Shown here piece after piece: positions 39,526 to 49,587 of a DNA stretch of 64,000 nucleotides. The translations under genes were made by a program, and so were the position numbers. The notes beneath the pieces are model-generated. The model searched no databases, was not told the DNA's origin, and worked only from the letters and a program-made list of their open reading frames with translations. Source of the DNA: an uncultured Oscillospiraceae bacterium (GTDB taxonomy: Bacteria > Bacillota > Clostridia > Oscillospirales > Acutalibacteraceae); assembly GCA_900539845.1 (NCBI GenBank), contig UQDP01000008.1:32073-96072 (forward strand), written 5' to 3'. How positions within the stretch are numbered: position 1 is the first letter of the stretch; each line of letters starts with the position of its first letter.

Positions 39526-41062
39526 TTGTATCTTCCTTCTCTTCCTTTTCTTTTTTCGGCAGTGATATGAATATGGATAAGCCTTTGGCTGCATTTGTTT
39601 GCGCCCAAATCATTCCGCCGTGAAGCTCTACAATCTGCCTGCAAACGGCAAGACCGAGCCCGCTTCCATCGCTTACGTTTGAACGGGCTTTGTCGGCTCT
39701 GTAAAGCGTATCAAATATTCTTGTCAGGCTTGCGCTGTCAACGCCCATTCCGTTGTCTGCTACCTCAAACATTACGGAGTGTTCGTATTCGGAAATAATC
39801 AGGGAAACTTTCCCTTTAACGCCTTTGCGCCGGTATTTGATGCTGTTTGAGATGATATTGTCTATCACTCTTGTGAATCTGTCGGTATCAATGCGCAGCA
39901 GGGCGTTCGATTTTGATTTGTCTTTTATCACAAATTCAAAGCCCTCTTTTTCAAGCTCACTGCCTATTTCTGACGCGTACGCAACAAAATCCGCAATACG
40001 AACGTCCTCACAGTTCAGTGTTATGCTGCCAAGCTCAAGCTTTGAGATAGTGAGCAGGTCGTTCAGCATTTTTTCCATCGACACGGCGGAGTCGTATATG
40101 GTCTCAAGATAATGCTTTTGTTTTTCCGGGGTATCCGCAACTCCGTCTTGAATACCCTCCAGATAACCTTTTATTGAAGTTAAAGGTGTGCGCAGGTCAT
40201 GCGCGATACCGGCTATCATTTCTTTTTCCTGCTGGTCGGCCCGGTTGAGCTGCTCGATAGATTCTTTTACTCTGGACTGCATATAGCTGAAGCTCTCGGC
40301 GAGCTGACCGAGTTCATTTGTTGATCTGTAATCTATTTCGTAGTCAAGATTTCCTTTCGCGATCTCGTCTGCGCCGACCGTGATCTTTTCAATAGGGTCT
40401 ACTATGGTTTTTGAAATGATAAGGGATATGATTATGATTGCGATAACAAAGGTCATAACGCAGACTGCAAGAACGGCCGCCGCGTTGCCGGTAAGTTTTG
40501 TTATAATGCTGCGGGAAGTGGACGGCTCCTCTTCATCGGCAGCTTCGTAATTGCCGTTTACAGCCAAAATCAGATAATTGCCGTTTTCACTTTGTGTATG
40601 GCTTATTATAACAATCCCCGTTTCCCCGTAATAATAAGCATTTTCGTTTTTGTTCACGGGCGTTATTCTGTTTGCGCATTCAAATATATATTCGGGGCTT
40701 TGTGTTGCATAAAAAGCTTCCCCGTCTTTTTCAATATAGATCAGTGTGCCGAACTGTTCCAGTTCTTCGGCAGTCTCTGTTATGGCATCGTATTTATCAT
40801 CGCTGCTGCTGTCAGATGTGAGTTCTGAGGATATGCCGCTGATCGTCTGGCTCCACTGGATCTGATTGAGCACGTCATATCCGTCGGTGTTGACAGAGGA
40901 GATATCATATTTATCTTTTGATGTGATAACGAATATTCCCGCTGCCATAGACAGTATAAGGATCGGAATAATGATTCCCAAAACGGAAGCTATGATTATT
41001 CTGGTATTTATTTTGAAATTTTTTGTTTTTTCGGGAATTGTTTTTTTATCGATAACTGCCAT
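39503..41062 (-). CDS. sensor histidine kinase
   Basis: A 519-residue membrane kinase. A short cytoplasmic start, one helix (about residues 20-40), an extracellular sensor region (about 40-190) with no family I recognise, a second helix, a HAMP domain (SKTIVDPIEKITVGADEIAKGNLDYEI), HisKA with the phospho-acceptor His in GIAHDLRTPLTSIKGYLEGI, and an ATPase domain with NSIKYR, DNGMGVD and GSGLGLAV. The ATG at 41062 follows GAAAGG; the longer ORF lacks an RBS. The extracellular part suggests a soluble or surface signal. Both neighbours are transporters, so the target may be either. Confidence 0.93.
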   Translation of the reverse strand: MAVIDKKTIPEKTKNFKINTRIIIASVLGIIIPILILSMAAGIFVITSKDKYDISSVNTDGYDVLNQIQWSQTISGISSELTSDSSSDDKYDAITETAEELEQFGTLIYIEKDGEAFYATQSPEYIFECANRITPVNKNENAYYYGETGIVIISHTQSENGNYLILAVNGNYEAADEEEPSTSRSIITKLTGNAAAVLAVCVMTFVIAIIIISLIISKTIVDPIEKITVGADEIAKGNLDYEIDYRSTNELGQLAESFSYMQSRVKESIEQLNRADQQEKEMIAGIAHDLRTPLTSIKGYLEGIQDGVADTPEKQKHYLETIYDSAVSMEKMLNDLLTISKLELGSITLNCEDVRIADFVAYASEIGSELEKEGFEFVIKDKSKSNALLRIDTDRFTRVIDNIISNSIKYRRKGVKGKVSLIISEYEHSVMFEVADNGMGVDSASLTRIFDTLYRADKARSNVSDGSGLGLAVCRQIVELHGGMIWAQTNAAKGLSIFISLPKKEKEEKEDTNEKDSDH

Positions 41063-41145
41063 ATCCGCGAACCTTTCATTTGCCGCGCGGGCTTTTTTAT
41101 ACATTATATGGTAACACACTTCGGCATTTTATTCAACCTTGACGA

Positions 41146-41177
41146 TTGTAAACCTAAATAAAAAAATAGGTTGACAA
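41146..41177. promoter_or_regulatory. BirA biotin-repressor operator
   Basis: TTGTAAACC (41146-41154), 14-bp spacer, GGTTGACAA (41169-41177) matches the BirA operator consensus TTGTAAACC-N14/15-GGTTAACAA except for one base (G for A at 41173). It covers the -35 box of bioY, so biotinyl-AMP-bound BirA should repress the gene when biotin is plentiful. BirA itself is not in the window. Confidence 0.92.
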
Positions 41178-41199
41178 TATGCTGCTGAGGATGTATACT
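41171..41199 (+). promoter_or_regulatory. bioY promoter
   Basis: TTGACA (41171-41176), 17-bp spacer, TATACT (41194-41199); the -35 box lies in the right half of the BirA operator. Confidence 0.88.
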
Positions 41200-41259
41200 C
41201 GTTTTGTCAATGAAAACATTGCTTTTAACTGCTCTTTTAAATGCAGAAAGGGAGTTATA

Positions 41260-41850
41260 ATGAAAAACGAAGATACATTGTCGGAAAAAGAGGTAATAAC
41301 AGAAGGAAAAAAGAACGTCAGCACATCGGATCTAGTTTACATCGGTGTTTTCGCCGCGCTGATCGCGGTATGTTCATGGATCCAGATACCGGCAGGACCC
41401 GTGCCGTTTACTTTGCAGACGCTTGGAGTATGCCTTGCGGCAGGTCTGTTAGGCCTGAAGAAAGGAACCGCCTGTGTCGGGGTCTATATTCTGATCGGGC
41501 TTATAGGAGTTCCTGTGTTTTCTAATTTCGGCGCAGGCCCGGGTGTTTTGCTCGGCTTGACCGGCGGATATATCATAGGCTTTATTTTTACAGCGCTTGC
41601 AGTTGGTGCGGGAATAAAATTCTTCGGCAAAAAAATATGGGTATATGCGTTGTTTATGGTGATCGGTGTTGCGCTGTGTTATGCTTTCGGTACGGCATGG
41701 TTTATGATATATTCAGCAAACCATTCATCACCTGTGTCTCTGGCAGGCGCGCTTTCAGCCTGCGTTGTTCCCTTTATCATTCCCGATCTTGTGAAAATCA
41801 CGATAGCCGTGCTTCTTTGCTCCAGACTTTCAAAAGTAATACGTGTTTAA
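41260..41850 (+). CDS. bioY: biotin transporter BioY
   Basis: A 196-residue integral membrane S-component of an ECF biotin transporter, six helices. The family signature is QIPAGPVPFTLQTLGVCLAAGLLGLKKG. It also has the PVFSNFGAGPGVLLGLTGGYIIGF loop. Without an adjacent EcfAT it likely uses a shared module or works alone. The ATG at 41260 follows AAAGGGAG; the ORF extends upstream without an RBS. The operator upstream independently supports biotin. Confidence 0.95.
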   Translation: MKNEDTLSEKEVITEGKKNVSTSDLVYIGVFAALIAVCSWIQIPAGPVPFTLQTLGVCLAAGLLGLKKGTACVGVYILIGLIGVPVFSNFGAGPGVLLGLTGGYIIGFIFTALAVGAGIKFFGKKIWVYALFMVIGVALCYAFGTAWFMIYSANHSSPVSLAGALSACVVPFIIPDLVKITIAVLLCSRLSKVIRV

Positions 41851-41902
41851 TCCGTGTATGAAGATTATAAATGAAAAAACTTTGATAAATTTTTAATTTT
41901 TC

Positions 41903-41931
41903 TTGTAAATATTTTAGTTATTTAGTATAAT
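41903..41931 (+). promoter_or_regulatory. promoter of the SDR gene
   Basis: TTGTAA (41903-41908), 17-bp spacer, TATAAT (41926-41931). Confidence 0.65.
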
Positions 41932-41971
41932 GGTTCTGTAAATATTTAGTTAAACTTACGGAGGAGTCATT

Positions 41972-42808
41972 ATGTCTAATTGTTGGCTTGACGGAAAGAC
42001 CTGTATCGTAACAGGCGCTTCCGGCGGAATGGGCGCCGGAATTGCGGCAACGCTTATTAAGAAGCATGGCTGCCGTGTTATCGGTGTGGCAAGAAGCGAG
42101 CCGAAAATGCTGAAGTTCATAGAGGAACTCGGTCCTGTTTATGCGGAGCAGTTTTCCTATAAGCTTTTTGATGTTTCTAAAAATGAAAACTGGATCGAGT
42201 TCGCTGAAGAACTTAAGGAAAATGACATCAAGGTTGACGTGCTCGTTAACAATGCCGGTATACTTCCGAAGTTCAAGAGGTTTGACCGCTACGATATGGA
42301 TGAGATCCAAAAGGCGATAGATATCAATTTCTATTCCTGCGTTTATTCAATCAAAGCTCTTCTCCCGATGCTTATGGAAAGCGATACTCCAGGAATTATC
42401 AATATCGATTCATCCGCAGCCCTTATGAGCTTAGCCGGCACCAGTATGTACTCGGCTTCCAAAGCCGCTCTAAAAAGCTTTACCGAATCGCTCAGAGAGG
42501 AATTCAGAGGCAAGATATATGTCGGTCTGGTTTGCCCCGGATTTACCAAAACGGATATATTCCGCGATCAGAAAAATGACGGCGGCAAGGGTCAGAAGGT
42601 CATTGATATGATCTCGACCGACTGTGATCTTATGGTAAAAATGATTATGTTCGGTATCGAGCATAAGCAGGCGCTTCAGATTCATGGAATCGACGCGCAT
42701 GCCATGAATCTTTTCGGAAAACTGCTGCCGGTAAACGGATCTCGTCTTTTCAGCGCTGTTATGAAGGCTGCTGATATAGATCTGTTCAGCGAGGTTTTCA
42801 AAGACTGA
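41972..42808 (+). CDS. short-chain dehydrogenase/reductase
   Basis: A 278-residue NAD(P)-dependent SDR. The cofactor loop is TGASGGMGAGIA (residues 14-25), NNAG at about 90, Ser of the triad in NIDSSAALMS and YSASK with catalytic Tyr and Lys. The C-terminal part (residues 190-278) differs from the common fold and carries no assigned specificity. A hydroxysteroid or ketoacyl-type substrate is possible. It has its own promoter and a terminator. Confidence 0.9.
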   Translation: MSNCWLDGKTCIVTGASGGMGAGIAATLIKKHGCRVIGVARSEPKMLKFIEELGPVYAEQFSYKLFDVSKNENWIEFAEELKENDIKVDVLVNNAGILPKFKRFDRYDMDEIQKAIDINFYSCVYSIKALLPMLMESDTPGIINIDSSAALMSLAGTSMYSASKAALKSFTESLREEFRGKIYVGLVCPGFTKTDIFRDQKNDGGKGQKVIDMISTDCDLMVKMIMFGIEHKQALQIHGIDAHAMNLFGKLLPVNGSRLFSAVMKAADIDLFSEVFKD

Positions 42809-42822
42809 TTTCGTATGTGTTT

Positions 42823-42866
42823 AGGGAGCGAAGCGGCGCAAAGGCGTGCCGTTTCGCCCCCTTTTG
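42823..42866 (+). terminator. terminator after the SDR gene
   Basis: A long GC-rich stem-loop, GCGAAGCGGC with GCCGTTTCGC, followed by CCCCCTTTT. Confidence 0.75.
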
Positions 42867-42896
42867 CATTTTTGCAGCTTTTGAAAGGAGAGAAAG

Positions 42897-44360
42897 ATGA
42901 ACGCAAAAACAGATATTACAACACAAAAGCATATGAATTTTAAAGAGATACTTGCTTATTCTCTCGGCCTTTTCGGGTTTCAGGCAATCGTAGGTCTTCT
43001 CAATTCCTATCAGGCTGAATTTGACGCTTCCATCTTGGGCGCGGATATTGCCGTTGTAGGCATACTCATCCTTGTTGCAAAGATCGTTTCCGCAGTGTTT
43101 GATCCTGTTGTGGGCAATCTGATTGACCGCTCGAACAGCAAAAGAGGGAAGTTCAAATCCATGATTATGTATTCTCTTTTGCCGCTGCTTATCATGACTG
43201 CCGTTGTTTTTATAAATGTTCCTTTCAAAGATAACAAAACGGCTGTTTATATATGGATATTCGTTACATATCTCATATGGAGCCTTGCAATGACGCTCGG
43301 CGATGTGCCGTCTCAGGGAATAGCCTCGGTTCTTACGCCGAATCCGACCGAGCGCACAAACGTGGTTTCCATCTCCAACACTTTCAAGCAGATCGGATTT
43401 TCCGCCTGCGTTGTGCTTGTGCCTGTGGTTTGCCTTATGATTCCGGGCGGCTCCAAGGTGTTTGTTTCCTCCGGCGAAACAGATACGCCGATGATATCAA
43501 GCGAATATTTTTGGACGGCGGTTTTGACTGCTGTTTTGGGCTGCCTGCTTTTTGCACTTATTCCAATGGTCAATAAAGAGCGTGTGCCGTATGTTTCGGG
43601 CGAAAAGACCACATTCCGTGATATGGCGATGGCGCTGAAAAACAATAAGCCGTTTTTGTTGGTTATCATATCCTATTTTCTCGGCTTCGGCAGGCAGATG
43701 GCAATGGGCATCCAGGTCCAGGCAGCAAATGTGCTGCTCGGATCGCAGAATTTAGTGGCTGTTCTGGGCATCGTTACCGCTGTGGGCTCGATGATCAGTA
43801 TGGCTGTTTGTCCTCTTCTTATCAAAAAAATGGGTGAACGAAATGTCTACCTGCTGATGTCTTTCTATGGCTTCGGTGTTTCCGTTGTTTCTTTCATCGT
43901 AGGTCATTTCTGGTTCCTGAATCCGAATAATATGGTGCTGACCGTTCTGTTTTATATAACGCTGTTCCTCATAGGGCTTCAGTTTTCAGCAGTCACGCTT
44001 ATGCCTATGATCATGACTGCCGACTGTGTAGATTATTACGAATATGAAACAGGCAAAAGAATGGAGGGCGCCGCGTACTCGGTCCTCACGCTCACAATTA
44101 AAGTTTGCCTTGCGCTGGGCACTGCTCTCGGACTTGTGTTCATACAGTTTTCCGGCTATTCCGATACGGTAAGTCAGATAACTGCCGGCACAGTCTCCGG
44201 ATTCAGCACAAAAACAAAGGATATCGTTTTCTTTGCATACACCGTTATGCCGGGGATACTTGCGCTGCTTTCCGCGATACCTATGTTCAGATATGATATT
44301 GTGGGCAAGAAGAAAGCAGAGATATCAAAGGCTCTTGCTGAACGCCGTGAGGCAAAATAA
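42897..44360 (+). CDS. GPH-type sugar:cation symporter (arabinoside-linked)
   Basis: A 487-residue transporter of the glycoside-pentoside-hexuronide family, about twelve helices. Key parts: DPVVGNLIDRSNSKRGKFK after helix 2 (typical family loop), LGDVPSQGIASVLTPNPTERT and MIMTADCVDYYEYETGKRMEGAAYS, the YxxYxTG-type motif. A GH51 arabinofuranosidase follows 163 bp away, so arabinosides or arabino-oligosaccharides are the likely cargo. RBS AAAGGAG precedes the ATG. Confidence 0.9.
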   Translation: MNAKTDITTQKHMNFKEILAYSLGLFGFQAIVGLLNSYQAEFDASILGADIAVVGILILVAKIVSAVFDPVVGNLIDRSNSKRGKFKSMIMYSLLPLLIMTAVVFINVPFKDNKTAVYIWIFVTYLIWSLAMTLGDVPSQGIASVLTPNPTERTNVVSISNTFKQIGFSACVVLVPVVCLMIPGGSKVFVSSGETDTPMISSEYFWTAVLTAVLGCLLFALIPMVNKERVPYVSGEKTTFRDMAMALKNNKPFLLVIISYFLGFGRQMAMGIQVQAANVLLGSQNLVAVLGIVTAVGSMISMAVCPLLIKKMGERNVYLLMSFYGFGVSVVSFIVGHFWFLNPNNMVLTVLFYITLFLIGLQFSAVTLMPMIMTADCVDYYEYETGKRMEGAAYSVLTLTIKVCLALGTALGLVFIQFSGYSDTVSQITAGTVSGFSTKTKDIVFFAYTVMPGILALLSAIPMFRYDIVGKKKAEISKALAERREAK

Positions 44361-44387
44361 CGAATGTCATTGCTGATTGCAGACCGC

Positions 44388-44424
44388 ATCCGCCGTGTGC
44401 TTTGCGCGCGGCGGATTTTAATTC
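44388..44424 (+). terminator. terminator after the GPH symporter
   Basis: ATCCGCCG (44388-44395) pairs with CGGCGGAT (44409-44416), followed by TTTAATT. It lies between symporter and GH51 gene, so the enzyme may have a separate promoter. Confidence 0.78.
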
Positions 44425-44505
44425 TAAATAAATTCTAAAGATTTATGATAATTCTTTATTTTTTTAGAACATTGGTCTAATATATTTTAAATTTATTTTA
44501 TTTAA

Positions 44506-46023
<1,518 letters not shown>

Positions 46024-46114
46024 ATCATTTTCAGTGATTTAAAGTCAAAATAAACGAAAAAAACGGATTTCTTCGTCGGATTTAGTACAAATGCTCAGAA
46101 ATATCTGCATTTGC

Positions 46115-46143
46115 TTGTTATTTGACTTCGTTTAGATTATAAT
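46115..46143 (+). promoter_or_regulatory. promoter of nfnAB
   Basis: TTGTTA (46115-46120), 17-bp spacer, TATAAT (46138-46143). Downstream is an AT-rich stretch with repeated ATTTTAATATATA units (46150-46190). Confidence 0.6.
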
Positions 46144-46214
46144 TTCTATAATATAATTTTAATATATAATTTTAATATATAATATATTTAGTTTGACAAA
46201 CGGAGAGGGTTTGT

Positions 46215-47048
46215 ATGTACAAGATACTGAAAAAAGAAAGGTTAAACGACAGCGTAACACGTATGGTGATCGAAGCGCCGTTTGTGGCAAAAAAAGCACA
46301 GCCGGGTCAGTTCGTTATTCTGCGTGTTGATAAGGACGGCGAACGCGTTCCCTTTACTATTGCGGATTATGACAGGGAAAAAGAGACCGTTACGATCATT
46401 TTTCAGGTCGTTGGTGCTGAGACGTCGCTCCTCAATCTTAAAAACGAGGGCGATTATATTGAGGACTTTGTAGGTCCTCTCGGAAATCCCACAAAAACAG
46501 AAGGCTATAAAAAGGTTGCTGTTGTCGGCGGTGGCGTCGGCACGGCGATCGCCTATCCCGTTGCAAAGAAGTTTGCACAAAACGGTACAGTCGTTCATTC
46601 GATCGTCGGTTTCAGAAACAAGGATCTTGTTATTCTGGAAAACGAATTCAAGGCTGTTTCAGACAAATATGTGCTTGTCAGTGACGATGGATCCACCGGC
46701 AAAAAAGGCTTTGTTACGGATGCGCTTAAAGAACTTATCGATTCGGGCGAGGGGTATGATCTGGTTATCGCTATCGGTCCGATACCGATGATGAAATTCG
46801 TTTCAAAGCTCACTAAGGAGTACGGCATAAAAACAATCGTTTCCATGAATCCCATCATGATCGACGGCACGGGAATGTGCGGCGGCTGCCGCCTGACAGT
46901 CGGCGGGGAAACAAAATTTGCCTGTGTTGACGGTCCTGAGTTTGACGGTCATCTTGTTGATTTTGATGAGGCTATGGAGCGCGGCGCTATGTATAAAAAG
47001 TTCGAGCGCGAAGAAAGCTGTAATCTGATGAATAAGGAGGTGCAGTGA
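46215..47048 (+). CDS. nfnA: NfnA-type ferredoxin:NADP+ oxidoreductase, small subunit
   Basis: A 277-residue FAD-binding subunit of NADH-dependent ferredoxin:NADP+ oxidoreductase. The FAD motif is ERVPFTIADYD, the NAD site VAVVGGGVGTAIAYPVA and the [2Fe-2S] cysteines lie in GTGMCGGCRL and the later FACVDGPEFD. NfnAB bifurcates electrons between NADPH, ferredoxin and NAD+. It may also be named sulfide dehydrogenase subunit, but pairing with a GltA-type partner favours Nfn. The next gene starts 2 bp after the stop, with RBS GGAGGTG. Confidence 0.92.
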   Translation: MYKILKKERLNDSVTRMVIEAPFVAKKAQPGQFVILRVDKDGERVPFTIADYDREKETVTIIFQVVGAETSLLNLKNEGDYIEDFVGPLGNPTKTEGYKKVAVVGGGVGTAIAYPVAKKFAQNGTVVHSIVGFRNKDLVILENEFKAVSDKYVLVSDDGSTGKKGFVTDALKELIDSGEGYDLVIAIGPIPMMKFVSKLTKEYGIKTIVSMNPIMIDGTGMCGGCRLTVGGETKFACVDGPEFDGHLVDFDEAMERGAMYKKFEREESCNLMNKEVQ

Positions 47049-47049
47049 A

Positions 47050-48432
47050 TTGGATATCAATAAAAGACATCCGATGCCCTGCAGAGATCCGCTTGAGAGA
47101 AACAGGGATTTTTCCGAGGTCGCTCTCGGCTATGATGAAAAAACCGCAATCGAAGAGGCAAAACGGTGTTTGCATTGTAAGCACCGCCCCTGTGTTTCGG
47201 GATGCCCCGTAAATATAGCGATTCCCGATTTTATCGCGCTTGTTGCTGAGGGGAAGTTTGAAGAGGCTTATCAAGTGATAAGCAGCACTTCGGCGCTTCC
47301 TGCTGTCTGCGGCAGAGTATGCCCTCAGGAGAGACAGTGCGAATCCAAATGCGTAAGAGGCATTAAAGGCGAGTCGGTCGGCATCGGCAGGCTGGAACGG
47401 TTTGTTGCCGATTATCATAATGCTCATACAGAATTAAAAAGCGCAGATATCGAGAAAAACGGCAAAAAGGTCGCTGTTATCGGATCCGGTCCCAGCTCGC
47501 TCACCTGTGCAGGCGATCTTGCGAAAATGGGCTATGCGGTAACGATCTTTGAGGCGCTTCATATCGCAGGCGGAGTGCTTGTTTACGGTATTCCGGAATT
47601 CAGGCTTCCCAAAGCAATCGTTCAGCGTGAGGTGGACGGACTCAAGGCGATGGGCGTTGATATTGAGACGAATGTTGTAATCGGCAGAAGTATTTCGATA
47701 GATGATATTCTTAATAAATATGACGCGGTATTTGTAGGCTCGGGTGCTGGATTGCCGAGATTTATGGGCATTGAGGGCGAAAATCTGAAAGGCGTATCCT
47801 CCGCCAATGAGTTTTTAACAAGAATCAATCTCATGAAAGCTTATAAAGAGGACAGCAGAACGCCCGTTCAGCACGGCAAGCGTGTTGCCGTTGTGGGCGG
47901 CGGAAATGTTGCCATGGATGCCGCGCGGTGCGCAATGCGCCTTGGAGCGCAGGAAGTAAGCGTTATATACCGCCGTTCTATGGAGGAGCTGCCTGCAAGA
48001 GCGGAAGAGGTTGAAAACGCGATCGAAGAGAAGATCGATTTCAAAACGCTTACAAATCCGACTCGCATTATAGGCGATGAGGACGGAAATGTAACAGGCA
48101 TAGAGTGCGTTGATATGGAGCTCGGCGAGCCGGATGAGTCCGGAAGAAGACGTCCTGTTGAGATCAAAGGCAGCGAGCATGTTATAGATGTGGACAGTGT
48201 TATTATTGCTATCGGCACATCTCCGAATCCGCTTATCAAATCCACCACGGTTGGTCTGGAAACGGATAAGAGAGGGTGCATCGTTGCCGATGAAAACGGA
48301 AAGACCTCCCGCGAAGGTGTTTTTGCCGGGGGCGATACCGTTACAGGCGCGGCAACCGTAATTAAAGCAATGGGCGCCGGAAAGGCTGCCGCCAAGGCGA
48401 TAGACGAGTATATTAAAAGTAAATCGAATTGA
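47050..48432 (+). CDS. nfnB: NfnB-type ferredoxin:NADP+ oxidoreductase, large subunit
   Basis: A 460-residue flavoprotein related to the small subunit of glutamate synthase (often annotated gltA). An N-terminal domain holds the cysteine sets CLHCKHRPCVSGCP and CGRVCPQERQCESKCVRG for two [4Fe-4S] clusters; then two dinucleotide folds with VIGSGPSSLTCAGDLAKMG and VVGGGNVAMDAARCAMRLGA. The TTG start at 47050 is accepted because GGAGGTG sits 7 bp upstream. Together with NfnA it balances reduced ferredoxin and NAD(P)H in fermentation. Confidence 0.92.
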   Translation: MDINKRHPMPCRDPLERNRDFSEVALGYDEKTAIEEAKRCLHCKHRPCVSGCPVNIAIPDFIALVAEGKFEEAYQVISSTSALPAVCGRVCPQERQCESKCVRGIKGESVGIGRLERFVADYHNAHTELKSADIEKNGKKVAVIGSGPSSLTCAGDLAKMGYAVTIFEALHIAGGVLVYGIPEFRLPKAIVQREVDGLKAMGVDIETNVVIGRSISIDDILNKYDAVFVGSGAGLPRFMGIEGENLKGVSSANEFLTRINLMKAYKEDSRTPVQHGKRVAVVGGGNVAMDAARCAMRLGAQEVSVIYRRSMEELPARAEEVENAIEEKIDFKTLTNPTRIIGDEDGNVTGIECVDMELGEPDESGRRRPVEIKGSEHVIDVDSVIIAIGTSPNPLIKSTTVGLETDKRGCIVADENGKTSREGVFAGGDTVTGAATVIKAMGAGKAAAKAIDEYIKSKSN

Positions 48433-48480
48433 TCAAGTTTTAAAATAACGGATAACATAATATTTATATTTTTGTGTAAG

Positions 48481-48518
48481 AATAAAAGCAGAGGTTTTTC
48501 TGCTTTTATTTTTTTTGC
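48481..48518 (+). terminator. terminator of nfnAB
   Basis: AATAAAAGCAGA (48481-48492) pairs with TCTGCTTTTATT (48499-48510), then a run of T. Confidence 0.88.
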
Positions 48519-48523
48519 AAAAA

Positions 48524-48666
48524 TGAACGGATAGTTTGTCGATTTAAAAGAAACGTTCAAAATCAGTCACAATATACTCTGAATATAGTGCAAAAAGACA
48601 TAAATATACCCTTAGAGTTGTTGAAATGAACGAAAATGAATGAAAGCTATTGACTTTTTTTGAACG
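48524..48666 (+). promoter_or_regulatory. TGAACG operator repeats upstream of the fructose regulon
   Basis: The hexamer TGAACG occurs at 48524-48529, inverted at 48554-48559, and direct at 48627-48632 and 48661-48666. The last lies in the promoter spacer, so binding by the DeoR-type regulator should control its own gene and the fru genes. Repeated sites of this kind are usual for DeoR/FruR proteins; this sequence assignment is inference. Confidence 0.62.
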
Positions 48667-48678
48667 AATTGTTAAAAT
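48650..48678 (+). promoter_or_regulatory. promoter of the fru operon
   Basis: TTGACT (48650-48655), 17-bp spacer, TAAAAT (48673-48678). Confidence 0.72.
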
Positions 48679-48717
48679 CAAGGTGCAAGGAAAAGTTCAG
48701 ACGCCGGAGGAAAACAG

Positions 48718-49467
48718 ATGTTCAGTCAGGAAAGAAGAAACAGGATACTTCAGATCATTGAAGAAAAAGGCGCCGTAGGTGTTACGGAGCTTACTAAGTT
48801 GCTCGGAGCGTCTGAGTCAACGGTGCGGCGAGATTTAATAGAACTCTCAAAAAGGGGAAACATTAATAAGGTGCACGGCGGCGCAACGCTGAGCAACCGA
48901 AAGTTTATTTCACTTGAGGCGGACGTCAGCTCCAAAGAAACCGAGAATATCGAGCAGAAGAAAAAAATCGCGGAATACTGCGCGATGCAGCTTCAGGAGG
49001 ATGATTTTGTATATATCGACGCAGGCACGACAACGCTTTATATGATAGATTATATACCCGCAGGATGCAGAGCAAGCTTCGTTACCAACGGTATAATCCA
49101 TGCAAAGAAAATGGTCGATAAAGGGCTGAATGTTTACGTTTTGGGCGGAAAGCTGAAAAAGACCACGCAGGCTGTGGTGGGACTGATGGCGGCGCAGAGC
49201 ATACACAATTTTAATTTTACAAAGGCGTTTATAGGAACAAACGGCATTTCCGATAAAAGCGGATTCACAACGCCCGATACAGAAGAGGCGTTCGTAAAGG
49301 CCGCAGCAATCGAAAATTCATTTGTGTCTTATGTTATGGCTGATTTTTCTAAGTTCGGCAAAATTTCATCGGTGCGGTTCGCGACAATAGATACAGCGTG
49401 TATCGTTACGGATAAACCGCCGGAGGATATATATAAAGATAAAACGGTTATAAAAGTCGTTGAATGA
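48718..49467 (+). CDS. DeoR-family transcriptional regulator (FruR-like)
   Basis: A 249-residue regulator. The N-terminal HTH is RRNRILQIIEEKGAVGVTELTKLLGASESTVRRDLIEL, followed by KVHGGA, the usual DeoR linker. The C-terminal domain is a ribose-5-phosphate isomerase-like sugar-phosphate sensor (DAGTTTLYMIDYI, FIGTNGIS). Being first in a fructose PTS operon, it most likely senses fructose 1-phosphate. RBS GGAGG precedes the ATG. Confidence 0.92.
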   Translation: MFSQERRNRILQIIEEKGAVGVTELTKLLGASESTVRRDLIELSKRGNINKVHGGATLSNRKFISLEADVSSKETENIEQKKKIAEYCAMQLQEDDFVYIDAGTTTLYMIDYIPAGCRASFVTNGIIHAKKMVDKGLNVYVLGGKLKKTTQAVVGLMAAQSIHNFNFTKAFIGTNGISDKSGFTTPDTEEAFVKAAAIENSFVSYVMADFSKFGKISSVRFATIDTACIVTDKPPEDIYKDKTVIKVVE

Positions 49468-49587
49468 ACTCAAGAGGTGAAAGTTTCCTCTTTACAAAAC
49501 TGTGAGACAGAGGATTTCACATCACGCCTTGTTCGGCTGCAACAGGGATAAACGTGATCCTGCTTACTGACCGCAGCCGGAAAGGCT
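49468..49587 (+). other. intercistronic leader of fruK
   Basis: 120 bp between the regulator and fruK. AAGAGG and CCTCTT (49474-49494 region) form a small hairpin, and ATCACG...CGTGAT (about 49521-49559) another larger one. No T-tract is present, so these more likely affect RNA stability or processing than termination. Confidence 0.4.

Noticed and set aside
46140..46195. AT-rich repeated units upstream of nfnA as a repeat array or origin
   Set aside because: Short and imperfect, simple AT composition, and no DnaA boxes seen; best read as an AT-rich leader.
49468..49587. Terminator between the fru regulator and fruK
   Set aside because: Hairpins exist but no T-tract follows.
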